20,456 bases of DNA, from the NCBI GenBank assembly GCA_015039315.1, contig WIDE01000240.1:3093-23548 (forward strand). The letters are read 5' to 3'. Source of the DNA: Clavulina sp. PMI_390. Lineage: Eukaryota; Basidiomycota; Agaricomycetes; Cantharellales; Hydnaceae. Made by a program: the position numbers and the translations under genes. The notes under the pieces were generated by a model. That model had not been told where the DNA came from, did no database searches, and worked only from the letters and a program-made list of their open reading frames with translations. Position 1 is the stretch's first letter; the number at the start of each line of letters is the position of its first letter. Shown here in pieces: positions 8,588-18,460 of the stretch.

Positions 8588-9424
8588 CTGCTCGGTTGGA
8601 GAGATGAGTTTCGACAAAAATCAAGCGTTCAACATGAAGTTTATACCCGCCGTTGCATGTACACCATAGGGTCAACTATATTGTGGCATGAGAGGACGGG
8701 ACAGATTTAGAAGAGGGACGGGCATACTATCAATGTGTCCAATGTCGTCGTGCTGAAAAATGATTAGAACCAATTCAGCAGGTGTTTCGGGTGACAGACT
8801 GAGCAAGCGTAGGTACCGGGTATAGCCCCCAGAGTCTTATGTGTCCAGCAGGAGTTTTGATACGGGTGAATGTTTTTGGGTCTGGCGACGAAATAAAGCG
8901 GGGCATGGAATGCAATCACAATTGTACTCTCAGCTCGGACCCTGGCGTATATAGGAGGACACACCATCCCAGAATGGGTCCATTAGTCCCACTCCGATAT
9001 CTTCCGGATGTAGTCTGACAAACTTTGGTTGGCGAGCCATGGTTGGCATCTTCACTGAAATGACAAAGATGGCAGCTGTGACGAGTCTAGATCCCAAGGA
9101 AACAGCTACGGATGCGGTGGATTGGCGGTAAGGACGTTTCGAGACCCGAGCGTAAATTTAAGCGAAGAACAACTCCAAATATGACAGATTTTAGTAGGTC
9201 GAGGATGGAGTCAGGCTTTGTCGAGGACTCATCAACCAGAGGCGGCTGGAGAGATCGAGTGACTGTGATCCGTGACGTCACGCGCACAACCCTCATTTCG
9301 AGAACCATTCAGCTGGGTGACCACACCATCGTCTGAAATCGGCTGTTAGCGTCCTACCAACTGTGACCAAACACTTCAACGTCGCTTTACGTCTGTATAT
9401 CTATACCCCGCTTGGCATTGAATC
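8588..9424. other. Divergent intergenic stretch upstream of MRE11 and the MM3350/MYND gene
   Basis: No supported gene. Short ORFs on both strands (8764-8967 minus, 9087-9308 minus, 9112-9336 plus) have no recognisable domains. The region should hold both promoters. It contains a 12-bp perfect palindrome centred on TGACGTCA at 9271-9282, and a TATATCTATA sequence at 9396-9405 that is probably too near the MRE11 ATG to be a core TATA box. Extra 5' exons of the minus-strand gene cannot be excluded. Confidence 0.5.
9271..9282. promoter_or_regulatory. CRE/ATF-type palindrome (CGTGACGTCACG) upstream of MRE11
   Basis: A perfect 12-bp palindrome containing the full TGACGTCA octamer lies 143 bp upstream of the MRE11 start codon. 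TGACGTCA is the known binding site of bZIP factors of the ATF/CREB type in fungi and animals. Binding here is inferred, and the element could also serve the divergent minus-strand gene. Confidence 0.4.
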
Positions 9425-12400
9425 ATGGCGCCACACGAGAGGTAGGACTGACAACACAAAACTGAACACGTTGCGTGCCCTATTGAACAAGGTCTTCTTG
9501 CAGATATGCTGACGAAGATGGACATCTTGGTGATGAATGTGCGTAACCACGGCTCGAAGCTCTCCACGGTCTGCCCTGATGCCTTGTCAAGCCCCCGACG
9601 ATACGATCAAGATTATGCTGGCCACCGACAACCATATTGGCTACCTTGAACGCGACCCGGTCCGCTCTAACGATGCGATAAATACTTTCGAAGAAATCCT
9701 TCAACTCGCCGTCAAACATGATGTGCGTCCGAGCTACTAGTTCCTGATTCATCGCTCTCTATCTTACCACAACGTCGTAGGTTGATTTTATTCTCCTCGC
9801 TGGAGATTTGTTCCACGATAATAGGCCGAGTAGAGAGAGCGTGTATCACACCACTGCTTTGCTCCGAAAGTACACACTTGGTGATAAGCAGATTGCGATT
9901 GAATTACTGAGCGACCCGATGGAGAGTAAACCACCAGGCTTCGAGTATGTGTTCCGGTTATACATTATTAGAAGCACTGCTCAATCACCTTCAGATTTCC
10001 AGCTATCAACTATGAAGACCCTAACTTCAACGTCAGTATACCTGTATTTTCAATCCATGGCAACCATGATGATCCACAGGGAGCAGGACAGGTTTGTGAT
10101 GCATTTGTGCTATTTAGTATGAACCAAAAATCCAATCTCTCATTTTGGCTTCCTAGGACGGTGCTTTATGTGCCCTAGATCTTCTGTCGGTCTCTGGCCT
10201 CCTCAATTATTTTGGTAAAACCGACTTGCCCTCAAATGACTACGCTCAGGGTGAGGCTGCACCTGGTAACGCGCCACACACTGTCGATGGCATCACCATA
10301 AAGCCAGTTCTGCTGAGGAAAGGGAATACTAAACTAGGAATGTATGGGATTGGTAACATCAAGGATACGAGAATGCACTTCGAGCTTATGCACAACCGTG
10401 TGAAAATGTGGAAGCCCAAGGACGCTCATGAGTTCTGCAATCTTCTCCTCATACACCAGAATAGGTTCGTTCATAATATCTATCATAGGGATCCCATGAA
10501 TATCAAACCTCGTTCAACCATCTCTGTAGAGTGAAGCATGGCCCGAATGATGCTGTGCCCGAAACCATGTTTGACGATTCGATGAATCTGGTCATATGGG
10601 GTCACGAGCATGATCAACGAATTACCCCAGAAGACGTTCCTGGAAAGAATTACAAGGTCACACAGCCAGGTTCAAGTGTGGCCACCTCTCTAACTGAAGG
10701 GGAATCGATCCAAAAGTAGGCCGTGTCTATACCCTTTCACTTGACGTGCTGTCTTCTTATCTGGTCATGTCAAAGATACGTGGCTCTTCTTCGCATTCAA
10801 GGAACCCAATATGAGCTGGAGCCGATCCCACTACGGACCGTTCGACCGTTCATCGTGGAGGACCTTGAGCTCGCTTCGGAAGCTGAAGATGAAGGGGTGG
10901 ACCTCACTGACTCCCAGGCTGTCATGAAATTCATTCGCTCTAAGGTCACTTTCTTTTCATATCTCACTTGGCTTTATCTTGAACGACTTCCTCTGTTTCC
11001 AGATCGAAGAGCTGATTAGACGAGTGAAGGAACGATGGGTGGAACGAATGCGCGCGGCGCAAGCAGACGATGACGAAGAGGAAATCAACTACCCCGAAGG
11101 TCTCCTTCCTTTGATTCGTTTACGGGTATAAATTTTGTTCGCATGCGTGGCCTGTTCAGACTGACAAGATCCCCCTAGATTGACACAACCGGTGTGCCTA
11201 ATATGGGCAATCCCAACCGCATTGGGCAGGAGTTCCAAGGTCGTATCGCAAACAACGATCCTGTCAGCTATATCCGCTCCAAAAAGGGTTTATCTCGTAG
11301 GTCACCTCCTAGTGTCAACTTGCTATCATTCCTTGTTTCGCTCATGCTCTCCTGAACAGGGAGCAAGGTCAAAATCGATGAGCCGGAGCTCTCTGTCGAC
11401 AATCCCGACCTGTCTAGCGCTGAAAAACTCTCTCGAGTTCGCGTCGGAACCCTCGTGAAAGAATTCCTTGCGGCTCAAGAGCTCCAGCTCCTCGGTGAAC
11501 ACGCAATGTCAGATGCAGTCCAAAAATATGTTGACAAAGATGATCCCCGGAGCATCGACGTGTACGTTTATTTCACTCGTTATGATGCCATCCATAAAAT
11601 GATCGCTGAGTTATCAAGTGTCCTTCTTTAGCTACGTTAAAGCTGTCACAGAGAAACTCGTGAAAAGTGCTAAAGCCGAAACGATCGAGGATGAGCACGA
11701 TGTAACCACTGCTGTAAGGGACACCCTAACACCTCCAGCAACCCATTTAGGACTCACAGCATATTTATTCAGCTTACTGAACTAAAGGAGAGAGGCGAGC
11801 AAGAGTATCTTGAGCAGCGCAAAAAAGAGCTGGAAGCCAATGTAAGCTCTCATACGGATCAATACCGCTTTATACTCTAACTTGAGTACTCTGCTTGCAC
11901 AGAAATCTCGAAAGGGGAAGTCCAAACAGGTTGATGATGATGCCCAGTCTATTGATTCTATGGAAGCTGATGATTTCCCTGATGCGATCGGCGGAGGCGA
12001 CGACGGCGACGAAATGGAAACTGACCCCCCACCAAAAAAGAAAGCTACTTCTCGAGCGGCAGCAGGTTCATCGACGACAAAAAGGGCTCCTGCGAAGAAA
12101 GCGACAACGACAACGGCGAGAGGGGCTGCTGCAAAAGCAAAGGCACCCGCAAAGAAGGCCAAGAATACCAAATTGGTGTGTGGGTTAGTTATGAAGCGAA
12201 AACTACCGGGCTCATTCACTCAACTTTGCCAGTTCAACGAGTCTGAGGATGATGAGGACGAAGATGAGATCGAGGACTTCATGGAGGAGGATGAAGAGGA
12301 AGTCCAGGAAGTCATTCCGAGGAAGAAGAGCCGAGCGGACGTCCTAAAGTGTGTCGATTTTCTCTCCTCCGGCCGTCTGGATTTTGAACGTGATTCCCCT

Positions 12401-12554
12401 CAGTTCTCAACCAGCAACAAAAAAGAAAGCACCAGCACGGAAACCTGCACAGTCTACTTCCACTAAAGCTGCACCAGCTCGGACCGCGGCGAAAAGAACA
12501 AAAGCTAGTGTGGTTCGTCCCAATCCTCAAAATGTACTTGTTGTGCTATGCTGA
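9425..12554 (+). CDS. MRE11: MRE11 double-strand break repair nuclease (MRN complex), 746 aa
   Basis: Sixteen exons: 9425-9441, 9504-9538, 9592-9722, 9781-9944, 9995-10091, 10157-10464, 10530-10715, 10776-10944, 11003-11125, 11179-11296, 11360-11561, 11632-11713, 11773-11841, 11903-12175, 12233-12348 and 12404-12554 (2241 nt, all phases agree). The Mn-dependent phosphoesterase motifs are present: DNHIGY (30-35), GDLFH (69-73), GNHDD (138-142), HQN (248-250) and GHEHD (275-279). The DNA-binding/capping region follows ([19 protein letters not shown]). From about residue 567 the tail is Lys/Ala-rich and acidic, with two clusters of Asp/Glu. In the family, Mre11 works with Rad50 and Nbs1/Xrs2 in nuclear end resection and checkpoint signalling. 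The exact 3' end is uncertain: a 39-nt intron (12534-12572) would replace the last residues with IELSD, ending at 12590. Confidence 0.95.
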
Positions 12555-12854
12555 ATAGCTTCCCCTTGATAGATCGAGCTCAGTGATTGAGTTTACCACC
12601 TTTATTACTTGACATCTTGAACTTTTTGTCCCGCCTAGCCTTGACATATATCATCGCCCTAGTTGTGTTTTGTTCAACCTTTTGATATCTTGCAATGCAA
12701 CATCCCGCTCACCCTTCGAGCTTGATTATAGTCCAGGTGACAAATTTGCTATTGAACAATAGCCTAAGACGGCCTGGACATTGGATAAGGGTGCTAGGGT
12801 CCCAGAACAATAATGATACAAAAACCTCCGTTCATGATAGCATCAGTTTATCCA
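12555..12854. other. Convergent intergenic stretch between MRE11 and CLF1
   Basis: About 300 bp of 3' flank shared by two convergent genes. AT-rich, with no ORF worth calling. An alternative last exon of MRE11 (12573-12590, encoding IELSD and a stop) could extend into its left edge. Confidence 0.6.
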
Positions 12855-15851
12855 TCATGAGTCATCAGAGTCATCATCTGAATCATCGGGCGCTCGACCG
12901 TTTCCATTAAGGCCCCCGTGCCCATCGTCATTGCCTTTCAATACATGGGGCGCAGCATCCTCCATGTCTTCATCGCTATCCTCCTCGTCATCATCGTCGT
13001 CATCGTCATCGTCTCGGGTTTCAACAACGTTGTCAGAGCGTGCATTTGCAACGAGGTTGGCGACAGTGCCGCCACCATCGCCACCAGAAGCCGCTGCTTG
13101 TCGCTGTTTCCAGAGATGTGCGGCTTGGAGGAAGGCGAAGCCGGTGGGGTTCGACTTGCGCTCATCGTCGGCAAAGACCATATCCCAATCTGTCCGCGAT
13201 CAGATATATGAGTGAGTTGAACCAGGGGAACAGAGGTAATGGCTTACATTCTTCTTGGTCCCCAGCGTCGTTGATTGTTCGCCGTCGTTTCGTTGCCTGG
13301 GGCATTAGATTTTGGACTTTGGCAACCTGCTCGGGGGTGCCATTCTGCGTCTCGAAGGTTTTCCAAGCCTCCAATATAGCAACCCGCTGAAGGAAAGATC
13401 GTCAATAACACCTTTGCAACAGGTCGGAACAAATCCGGTCAAAGGACACATACATCAGTCCATTCTTTCCCTTTGAGATCCTTGAACCCTCGTTCGAAGA
13501 TCTCCCTCGCCCGGGCCGGATTAGCCTTGTTTTCTTCTGGTACGTCTTCTTCAGCGGCCGCCTCGTCGCCATCCTCATCGTCTCCTCCGCCCCCGATCTG
13601 TGCACCCTCGAAGAGAGCGTAGCTGATCCAGACTTTGACATGGCCACTTCGCTCTAATAGCCGCTCGTACAAAGCCCGTGCACGCTCTCGCTCGCCCTCG
13701 GCGGTTTCCAGATCAATGTAAGCCTTCCACAGCAGCTCGGGCATGTCAAGAGCTGACTGCGAAGCGCCAAGTTCGAAAATCGCTCGCGTTCGTGGGAGAT
13801 CGCCAACTGCAGACTCCAGCTCTGTGAACTTGATCCAGGCAGTGCAATTTGAGGGGTCATACTGCAATTTTATACGAACGAGTGTTAGCATACATTTAGG
13901 CAGGTCGTATATGGTGGAAACACATACTTCAAGGTACTTTTCATACAAGGTCCGTACACGGTCGAACTCTCGTAGCTAAGAAGATCCATCGGCATCAGAA
14001 AGGAACAGCATGAATTACATTGGGAGTGCTCACCTCGAGCTCAAGTTGAATGTACCCTTTGAACAGACCCTCTTTTGGGCACATTCCGATGGCTGTACCG
14101 AGGATTTTTCGAGCGGCTTTCAGATCTAACCTCCTTACCTCAAATCGGGCAAACATAATCCATAGTTTGGCGAAGGTAAACTGTTTGTGTGGCACTAGCC
14201 GTATAGCGGCGTTGTAGATTTCTCGTGCTCGATTGAAGTCCTGGGGGCAGCGTAGTCCGTCAATGAAACATGGAGGAGCAGGAAGATCAGTATGATGAAA
14301 CGAGAATTTCAAGCTACATAACGTACCTGGGTCTCGATCTCCTCGAACAGAGCGTAGTTCAACCACAAGAATATATATCTCCTCCAGAAACGCTTCTCGC
14401 TCCCAGGTGGCACTTGTGCTACAGCGCGCTCATACACATCGCGTACCCGCTCAAGTGCAGGGCCTGTTTCTCCGTCGTCTCTTGCGGTTCTGAACGCATC
14501 TTCTTCCAAACGTGCATAGTCAAACCACGCGTCATAGTTTTGCGGATCCGAGCGGACTTCTTCCTCATATTGTATTCTTCGCTTCCCAAGGACCGTAGCT
14601 TCAACGTCGGAACGGTCACCGTGCTGCTTCTCGAACTTGGTATAAGCTGCATATAGTGACGCGGATTTTGAGCGAGGTAGACGGGAGAGGGCGAACTGAA
14701 AAAAAGGATACAATGACCGAAGAAAGTATGAGTTGTGGTAATACTGGCAAGAATAGGGAGGCTCACCTTATATATTGTTCGAGCGCGTTCGTACTCCTTG
14801 AGTCTCGTCTCCATCTTAGCAAATGACGAGAAGACGGCTTGGGCCTTCTCCACCTGTTCCTCGTCATCCCCAAAGAATTCAAGGGCAGTTTGGAACACCT
14901 CCCGACACTTGTCTACCATTTGAAGTCAGCAGTAGCTCGGGGTCCTAGCAGTCTCTGGGTTTGGGTGCTCACCGAGGTTGCTCCGCTCCTCTTCGAACTT
15001 GGCCCATTTGACCCAAACCCTTGGCTCAGGTCGTACAGCGACCCAACGCTCGTAAATCGCGCTCGCACGATCAAGCTCATTGTAGCGCTCCTCCATCTTG
15101 ATGTAGGCCTGCCACCCCTTATCATCCGGCTCCCATTTCATCCATCGTTCGAATATCTGACGAGCGCCGGGTACATTTTGAAGAAGTTCTTCCAGGTACA
15201 CGTATTTGTACCAAAGTTGGTCTATTCGAGGAAGAAGTGTGACGGCGCGGTCAAAGAGGTTGCGAGCGTGTTGGACGTTGCGAGATTTGAGCTCCTAAGA
15301 AATACAATATATTCAGTATTTTGATCCGTGAGTATGGCTCAAAATGTCGCTCAACATACCATTTCACAATAGCTTAGCCATATCCTAACATTCCTCCCAT
15401 CCACGTCCAGGGAGCGCTCGTACACTGAGCGCGAGCGATCGAATTCGCCTTGATTAGCCTCCCATGCGGCATAGGCTATCCATTCCTTGATCTAAATTCG
15501 CCAGCATGATCCATGAAGCAAAGATCTATGTCAAGCAGGACGCGGCATTCAAGCAGAATACTTACATTCCCCCGAGTCCTCCTTACTCTCTCCTCGAACT
15601 CTTTCCTTTTTCTCCCGCGATACTCATGAAGCTCCTCAAAGTCTTCTACGCGTTGCTTTGGGGCGCGAAATGCAACTTCCTGACGCTCTTGAGCCTAGTG
15701 GACGAGACGAAATATTGACTGAGTAACCCAGTTCGTCGATTTTTATGGAGAAAATTCATACTTCTCGTAGGAGCTGTTCAGCAGTGATTTGGATGGCTGC
15801 TGGTGCTCTGTTCTTGACGCGTGGCGCCCGAGAATCCGATTGACGACTCAT
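12855..15851 (-). CDS. CLF1: Clf1/Crooked-neck-like pre-mRNA splicing factor (HAT repeats), 774 aa
   Basis: Eleven exons on the minus strand: 15851-15762, 15694-15566, 15491-15360, 15294-14973, 14912-14767, 14695-14327, 14240-14034, 13975-13928, 13861-13454, 13386-13248 and 13189-12855 (2325 nt, all phases agree). The product starts [20 protein letters not shown], typical of this family. It then runs through many half-a-TPR (HAT) repeats, with characteristic segments such as [46 protein letters not shown] and [10 protein letters not shown]. It ends with the conserved [17 protein letters not shown] (665-681), then an acidic tail with nine consecutive Asp at about 723-731. Clf1/Crn/Cwf4 is a scaffold of the Prp19-associated (NineTeen) complex in the nucleus, needed for spliceosome assembly and activation. 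Introns are 58-86 nt. The start ATG lies 94 bp from the divergent F-box gene. No defect is seen. Confidence 0.96.
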
Positions 15852-15945
15852 GGAGGGCAGATGTTGTTGTTTGTTACTGCTTCTTTGGCGTCGGCGCTTG
15901 ATCAGCCCAAATGAATACCACTATTGAATCTTGATTGACAAGTGC
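15852..15945. promoter_or_regulatory. Compact bidirectional promoter/5' leader between CLF1 and the F-box gene
   Basis: Only 94 bp separate the start codons of CLF1 (minus, 15851) and the F-box gene (plus, 15946). Both promoters and leaders must therefore overlap this interval or extend into the opposite gene. A seven-codon upstream ORF for the F-box gene (15911-15934, MNTTIES then stop) lies within it. No TATA box is evident. Confidence 0.55.
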
Positions 15946-17085
15946 ATGCAAAAGTTGCCCGTTGAACTAATATCTAATATCCTTCTGAAAGGACTGCCTC
16001 GTCCTGACGTCAGTGTAGATCCCATCACATCTCACGATCCCCTTTGGTCATATCGTTCAGCTATCCTCTCGACCTGCACCTTCTGGAGGGATATTGCTTA
16101 CACCATCCCTGATTTGTGGCAGGATGTTGTCATCCGGCTCTCCAATACCGGGCATACGACCACTCTGGATGAGCTAGGGCTCTCTCTTGACCTATCTCAA
16201 GGCAAGGAGTTGGATGTCGTCATTTACGGCGATGTGACTAGCAGCGAGGTCTTGCTTCCACTCTGGACGCATTTACTGCATGAAAGAAGCCGCATTTGCA
16301 CGCTAGACGTGCTTCTTGATCATGCCATGTACCCAGAGATCCTGCCTCTGCCTGGCAATTGGAATTACCTCGTCTTCGTTAGCCTTCGAGAAGGGGGACG
16401 GACGATACACAGAGACTCTGCTCCTTGGCCGCTAACAATGCATACACATGCCCCATCCCTTCGCTCACTGTTCATCGCGGGACTGTCGATGACTCAACAG
16501 GAGACACACGGTTTATTAGAGATCCCTGCCTTGGAAACAGTCACACTATCGTGCACCGTTCACCACTTCCCATATCGTGCCGAAAACCTCTTCTCCCTCG
16601 TCATCCCCGCCCCTGCGTTCTGTAATCTTCTGCTCTCTCATCCTCTCCCTCTCCCCAATCTCCGCCTTCTTGTACTTCTCGAGGAGGCCCATATCTCAGC
16701 AGAACTGTGGCGGAACGGCCTCGAATCACTAGAGCACATTGGGCGGGCAGGATTGAGCATCGGTGAATGGAACATATTCCTCAATATTCTGCTTGATGAT
16801 GAGGAGCTTGGCGATCCTGATTCATCTCTCATTCTACCTTCTCTCCGCTCCCTGGATTTACGATTCATGGGTGACCCTCAAAATGAATGGGCTGATTCAC
16901 GGCGTTGGAATCTTACGAGAACGCTCGAACGCTTCCTTCGTTCACGGCCGCAACTAGCAATCATCGTTGATGAGGGGCGGTGGTCATACTGGATTGATGA
17001 AGAGTTTCTGGGTCGGATCGCAGTTGTGCGAGAGCATGTCGTAGGGGCCAACGAGTATAACATAATTTCAGGGACGCTTCTATAA
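15946..17085 (+). CDS. F-box protein (LRR-like C-terminal region), single exon, 379 aa
   Basis: An uninterrupted ORF from ATG 15946 to TAA 17085. It begins MQKLPVELISNILLKGL, a clear F-box N-terminal helix, and continues with the second F-box half (STCTFWRDIAYTIPDLWQDV). F-boxes bind Skp1 and recruit substrates to SCF ubiquitin ligases. The rest has leucine-rich, LRR-like stretches (SLRSLFIAGL, ALETVTLS, LPNLRLLVLL, LPSLRSLDLRFMG) that would form the substrate-binding part; the substrate is unknown. A frame-compatible upstream start would need TTG at 15931, so the ATG at 15946 is preferred. Such F-box families are greatly expanded in agaricomycetes. The gene has no introns, unlike all other genes here. 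Confidence 0.88.
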   Translation: MQKLPVELISNILLKGLPRPDVSVDPITSHDPLWSYRSAILSTCTFWRDIAYTIPDLWQDVVIRLSNTGHTTTLDELGLSLDLSQGKELDVVIYGDVTSSEVLLPLWTHLLHERSRICTLDVLLDHAMYPEILPLPGNWNYLVFVSLREGGRTIHRDSAPWPLTMHTHAPSLRSLFIAGLSMTQQETHGLLEIPALETVTLSCTVHHFPYRAENLFSLVIPAPAFCNLLLSHPLPLPNLRLLVLLEEAHISAELWRNGLESLEHIGRAGLSIGEWNIFLNILLDDEELGDPDSSLILPSLRSLDLRFMGDPQNEWADSRRWNLTRTLERFLRSRPQLAIIVDEGRWSYWIDEEFLGRIAVVREHVVGANEYNIISGTLL

Positions 17086-17368
17086 CATGGTCTCGGAGAT
17101 CCTTCAGACGCGAGTCCACCGTGTTGAAATTTTGTCTTGGCGGATTCTCAAGCCATTGCTTCCACCTCATCCCAACTCGTTGCGGCTTACTCGACGCACG
17201 TTATGCTAAGCAGTTTACAACGGTGGAAGTATTTATCATACCGTTTCAAACCCTTCAGCAGAATATCAGTATTTGAACATTGGTACATCAACAAGTGTCC
17301 GAGACGTCGAATTTGGACATGGGGACATTAGGTCCGACTCTCACGTTGAGACACGAGACACTGACAGG
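17086..17368. other. Spacer between intact and broken F-box genes
   Basis: No supported gene. Frames are open upstream of the ATG at 17369 (an in-frame ATG exists at 17273), but that stretch shows no F-box-like character and is probably 5' leader. Nothing else was recognised. Confidence 0.5.
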
Positions 17369-18460
17369 ATGCCAAGCCGTCCTGCGGAGCTACTCTCTGA
17401 TATATTCCTGCTCGGCTCTTACTTGGTACCCTGCCGAGCGTTCGGACAACCCAACCACTTCTAGCGAAAGGGTTTCCCTTCATGCTCTAGATCTTTATCG
17501 GCGAACCACTCTCGAGGTTTGCAAGCCATGGCGCTACCCAGCCCTTCCAATATCCCAGTTACGGACAGTTATCTTCATTCGCTGCAGCTCGGCCCCTGTC
17601 ACGCCGCTTTTGTGGTTCAATCGTTGCCTCGCGCGCTCCAAAACACTCCCCATCGACCTTGTGATATCTGGAGCAGATCTATTCCCCCGAGCCATATTGG
17701 GAAACGGTTAGTGGAGAGCTGCACCGCCTTCGAACTTTTGAGATGAATTTTCATCCCCAGACGTTTCGAAAGATCCTTCCCTTGAGAGCTCCACTTGATG
17801 AACCTGGATCGCAAATGGGGCTGATGCTCAAATATCTCTACATTACGGTGGATCCAGAATATCTCAAAAGTACCCGATTCGCAGAGATTCCTCTTCCTGT
17901 GCGCGATTTTGCGGTCCCCAACCTCGAAACAGTCCATTTCTTGAACGTGTGGCCCCAAGATCGGACACAAACTCCCATTTATTCGTCCCGACCCTCAAAA
18001 ATCTGGCCTATAATGAAGCCCCCTACCATAGCATCATACACTCTCCGAAACTTCTGGACCTCAAATGCCCATCTCGGATGCTTCAGCATCGTCTTGTAGA
18101 GGAATGAATGGTGTCCCAATTGTCCCGCTTGGATCTTGATCCTGCTTCGGGAAGCCCTTTGATGAACTTGATGGGAGGAAAGTTTCCCCAACTCGAGTGC
18201 TTTAGAATGTCACAGTGTTCTATCCAGAACTGGGAAGACGTCCTACGCTATATTATCGCCACAATTCACGTCGAATACCCGCCCAGCAACTCATGAACAT
18301 TTCCATCATTACAAACGCTCGAGGTTTTCCACTTGACGGACGTTGGTTGGCGAGGTCACACACGCAACTCGCGGTTCTCCATCTCGTAGAGGAACTAGTG
18401 GAGCTTCGGCCCCGAATCATCATCCAGATCAGCCATGGGACGTGTAAATTAGGCCTAGTG
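17369..18460 (+). pseudogene. F-box/LRR-like protein pseudogene with several frameshifts and stops
   Basis: The start MPSRPAELLSDIFLLGSYLV is an F-box first helix. The matching continuation (VSLHALDLYRRTTLEVCKPW, then a PLLWFNRCLARSKTLPIDL region) lies in another frame, with the shift near 17427-17435. A second shift falls at the five-C run 17684-17688; after it, the conserved reading is EPYWETVSGELHRLRTFEM. A third shift lies at the C run 17953-17956, after which FVPTLKNLAY and SPKLLDLKCP read in yet another frame. An in-frame TGA follows at 18105-18107, then FPQLECFRMSQCSIQNWEDV, and another TGA at 18294-18296 before FPSLQTLEVFHLTDV. All pieces fit one F-box/LRR-like protein of about 370 aa. 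Splicing does not fix these breaks with canonical introns of usual length. It has the same architecture as the intact F-box gene immediately upstream. The right boundary is approximate. Confidence 0.78.

Noticed and set aside
11782..12219. Minus-strand ORF of 145 codons across the MRE11 tail
   Set aside because: Antisense shadow of the Lys/Ala-rich and acidic MRE11 exons; its hydrophobic composition mirrors the biased codons.
12918..13211. Plus-strand ORFs opposite the last CLF1 exon, rich in Ser or Ile/Val
   Set aside because: Frame shadows of the GAC/GAT tract in CLF1, whose minus-strand exon is clearly conserved.
16638..16868. Arg/Ser-rich minus-strand ORF inside the F-box gene
   Set aside because: Antisense shadow of the Leu-rich plus-strand coding sequence.
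17429..17465. GTACCC...TTCTAG as an intron that would heal the first F-box pseudogene frameshift
   Set aside because: Too short (under 40 nt), and it joins into the wrong frame, so the VSLHALDLY segment is not restored.
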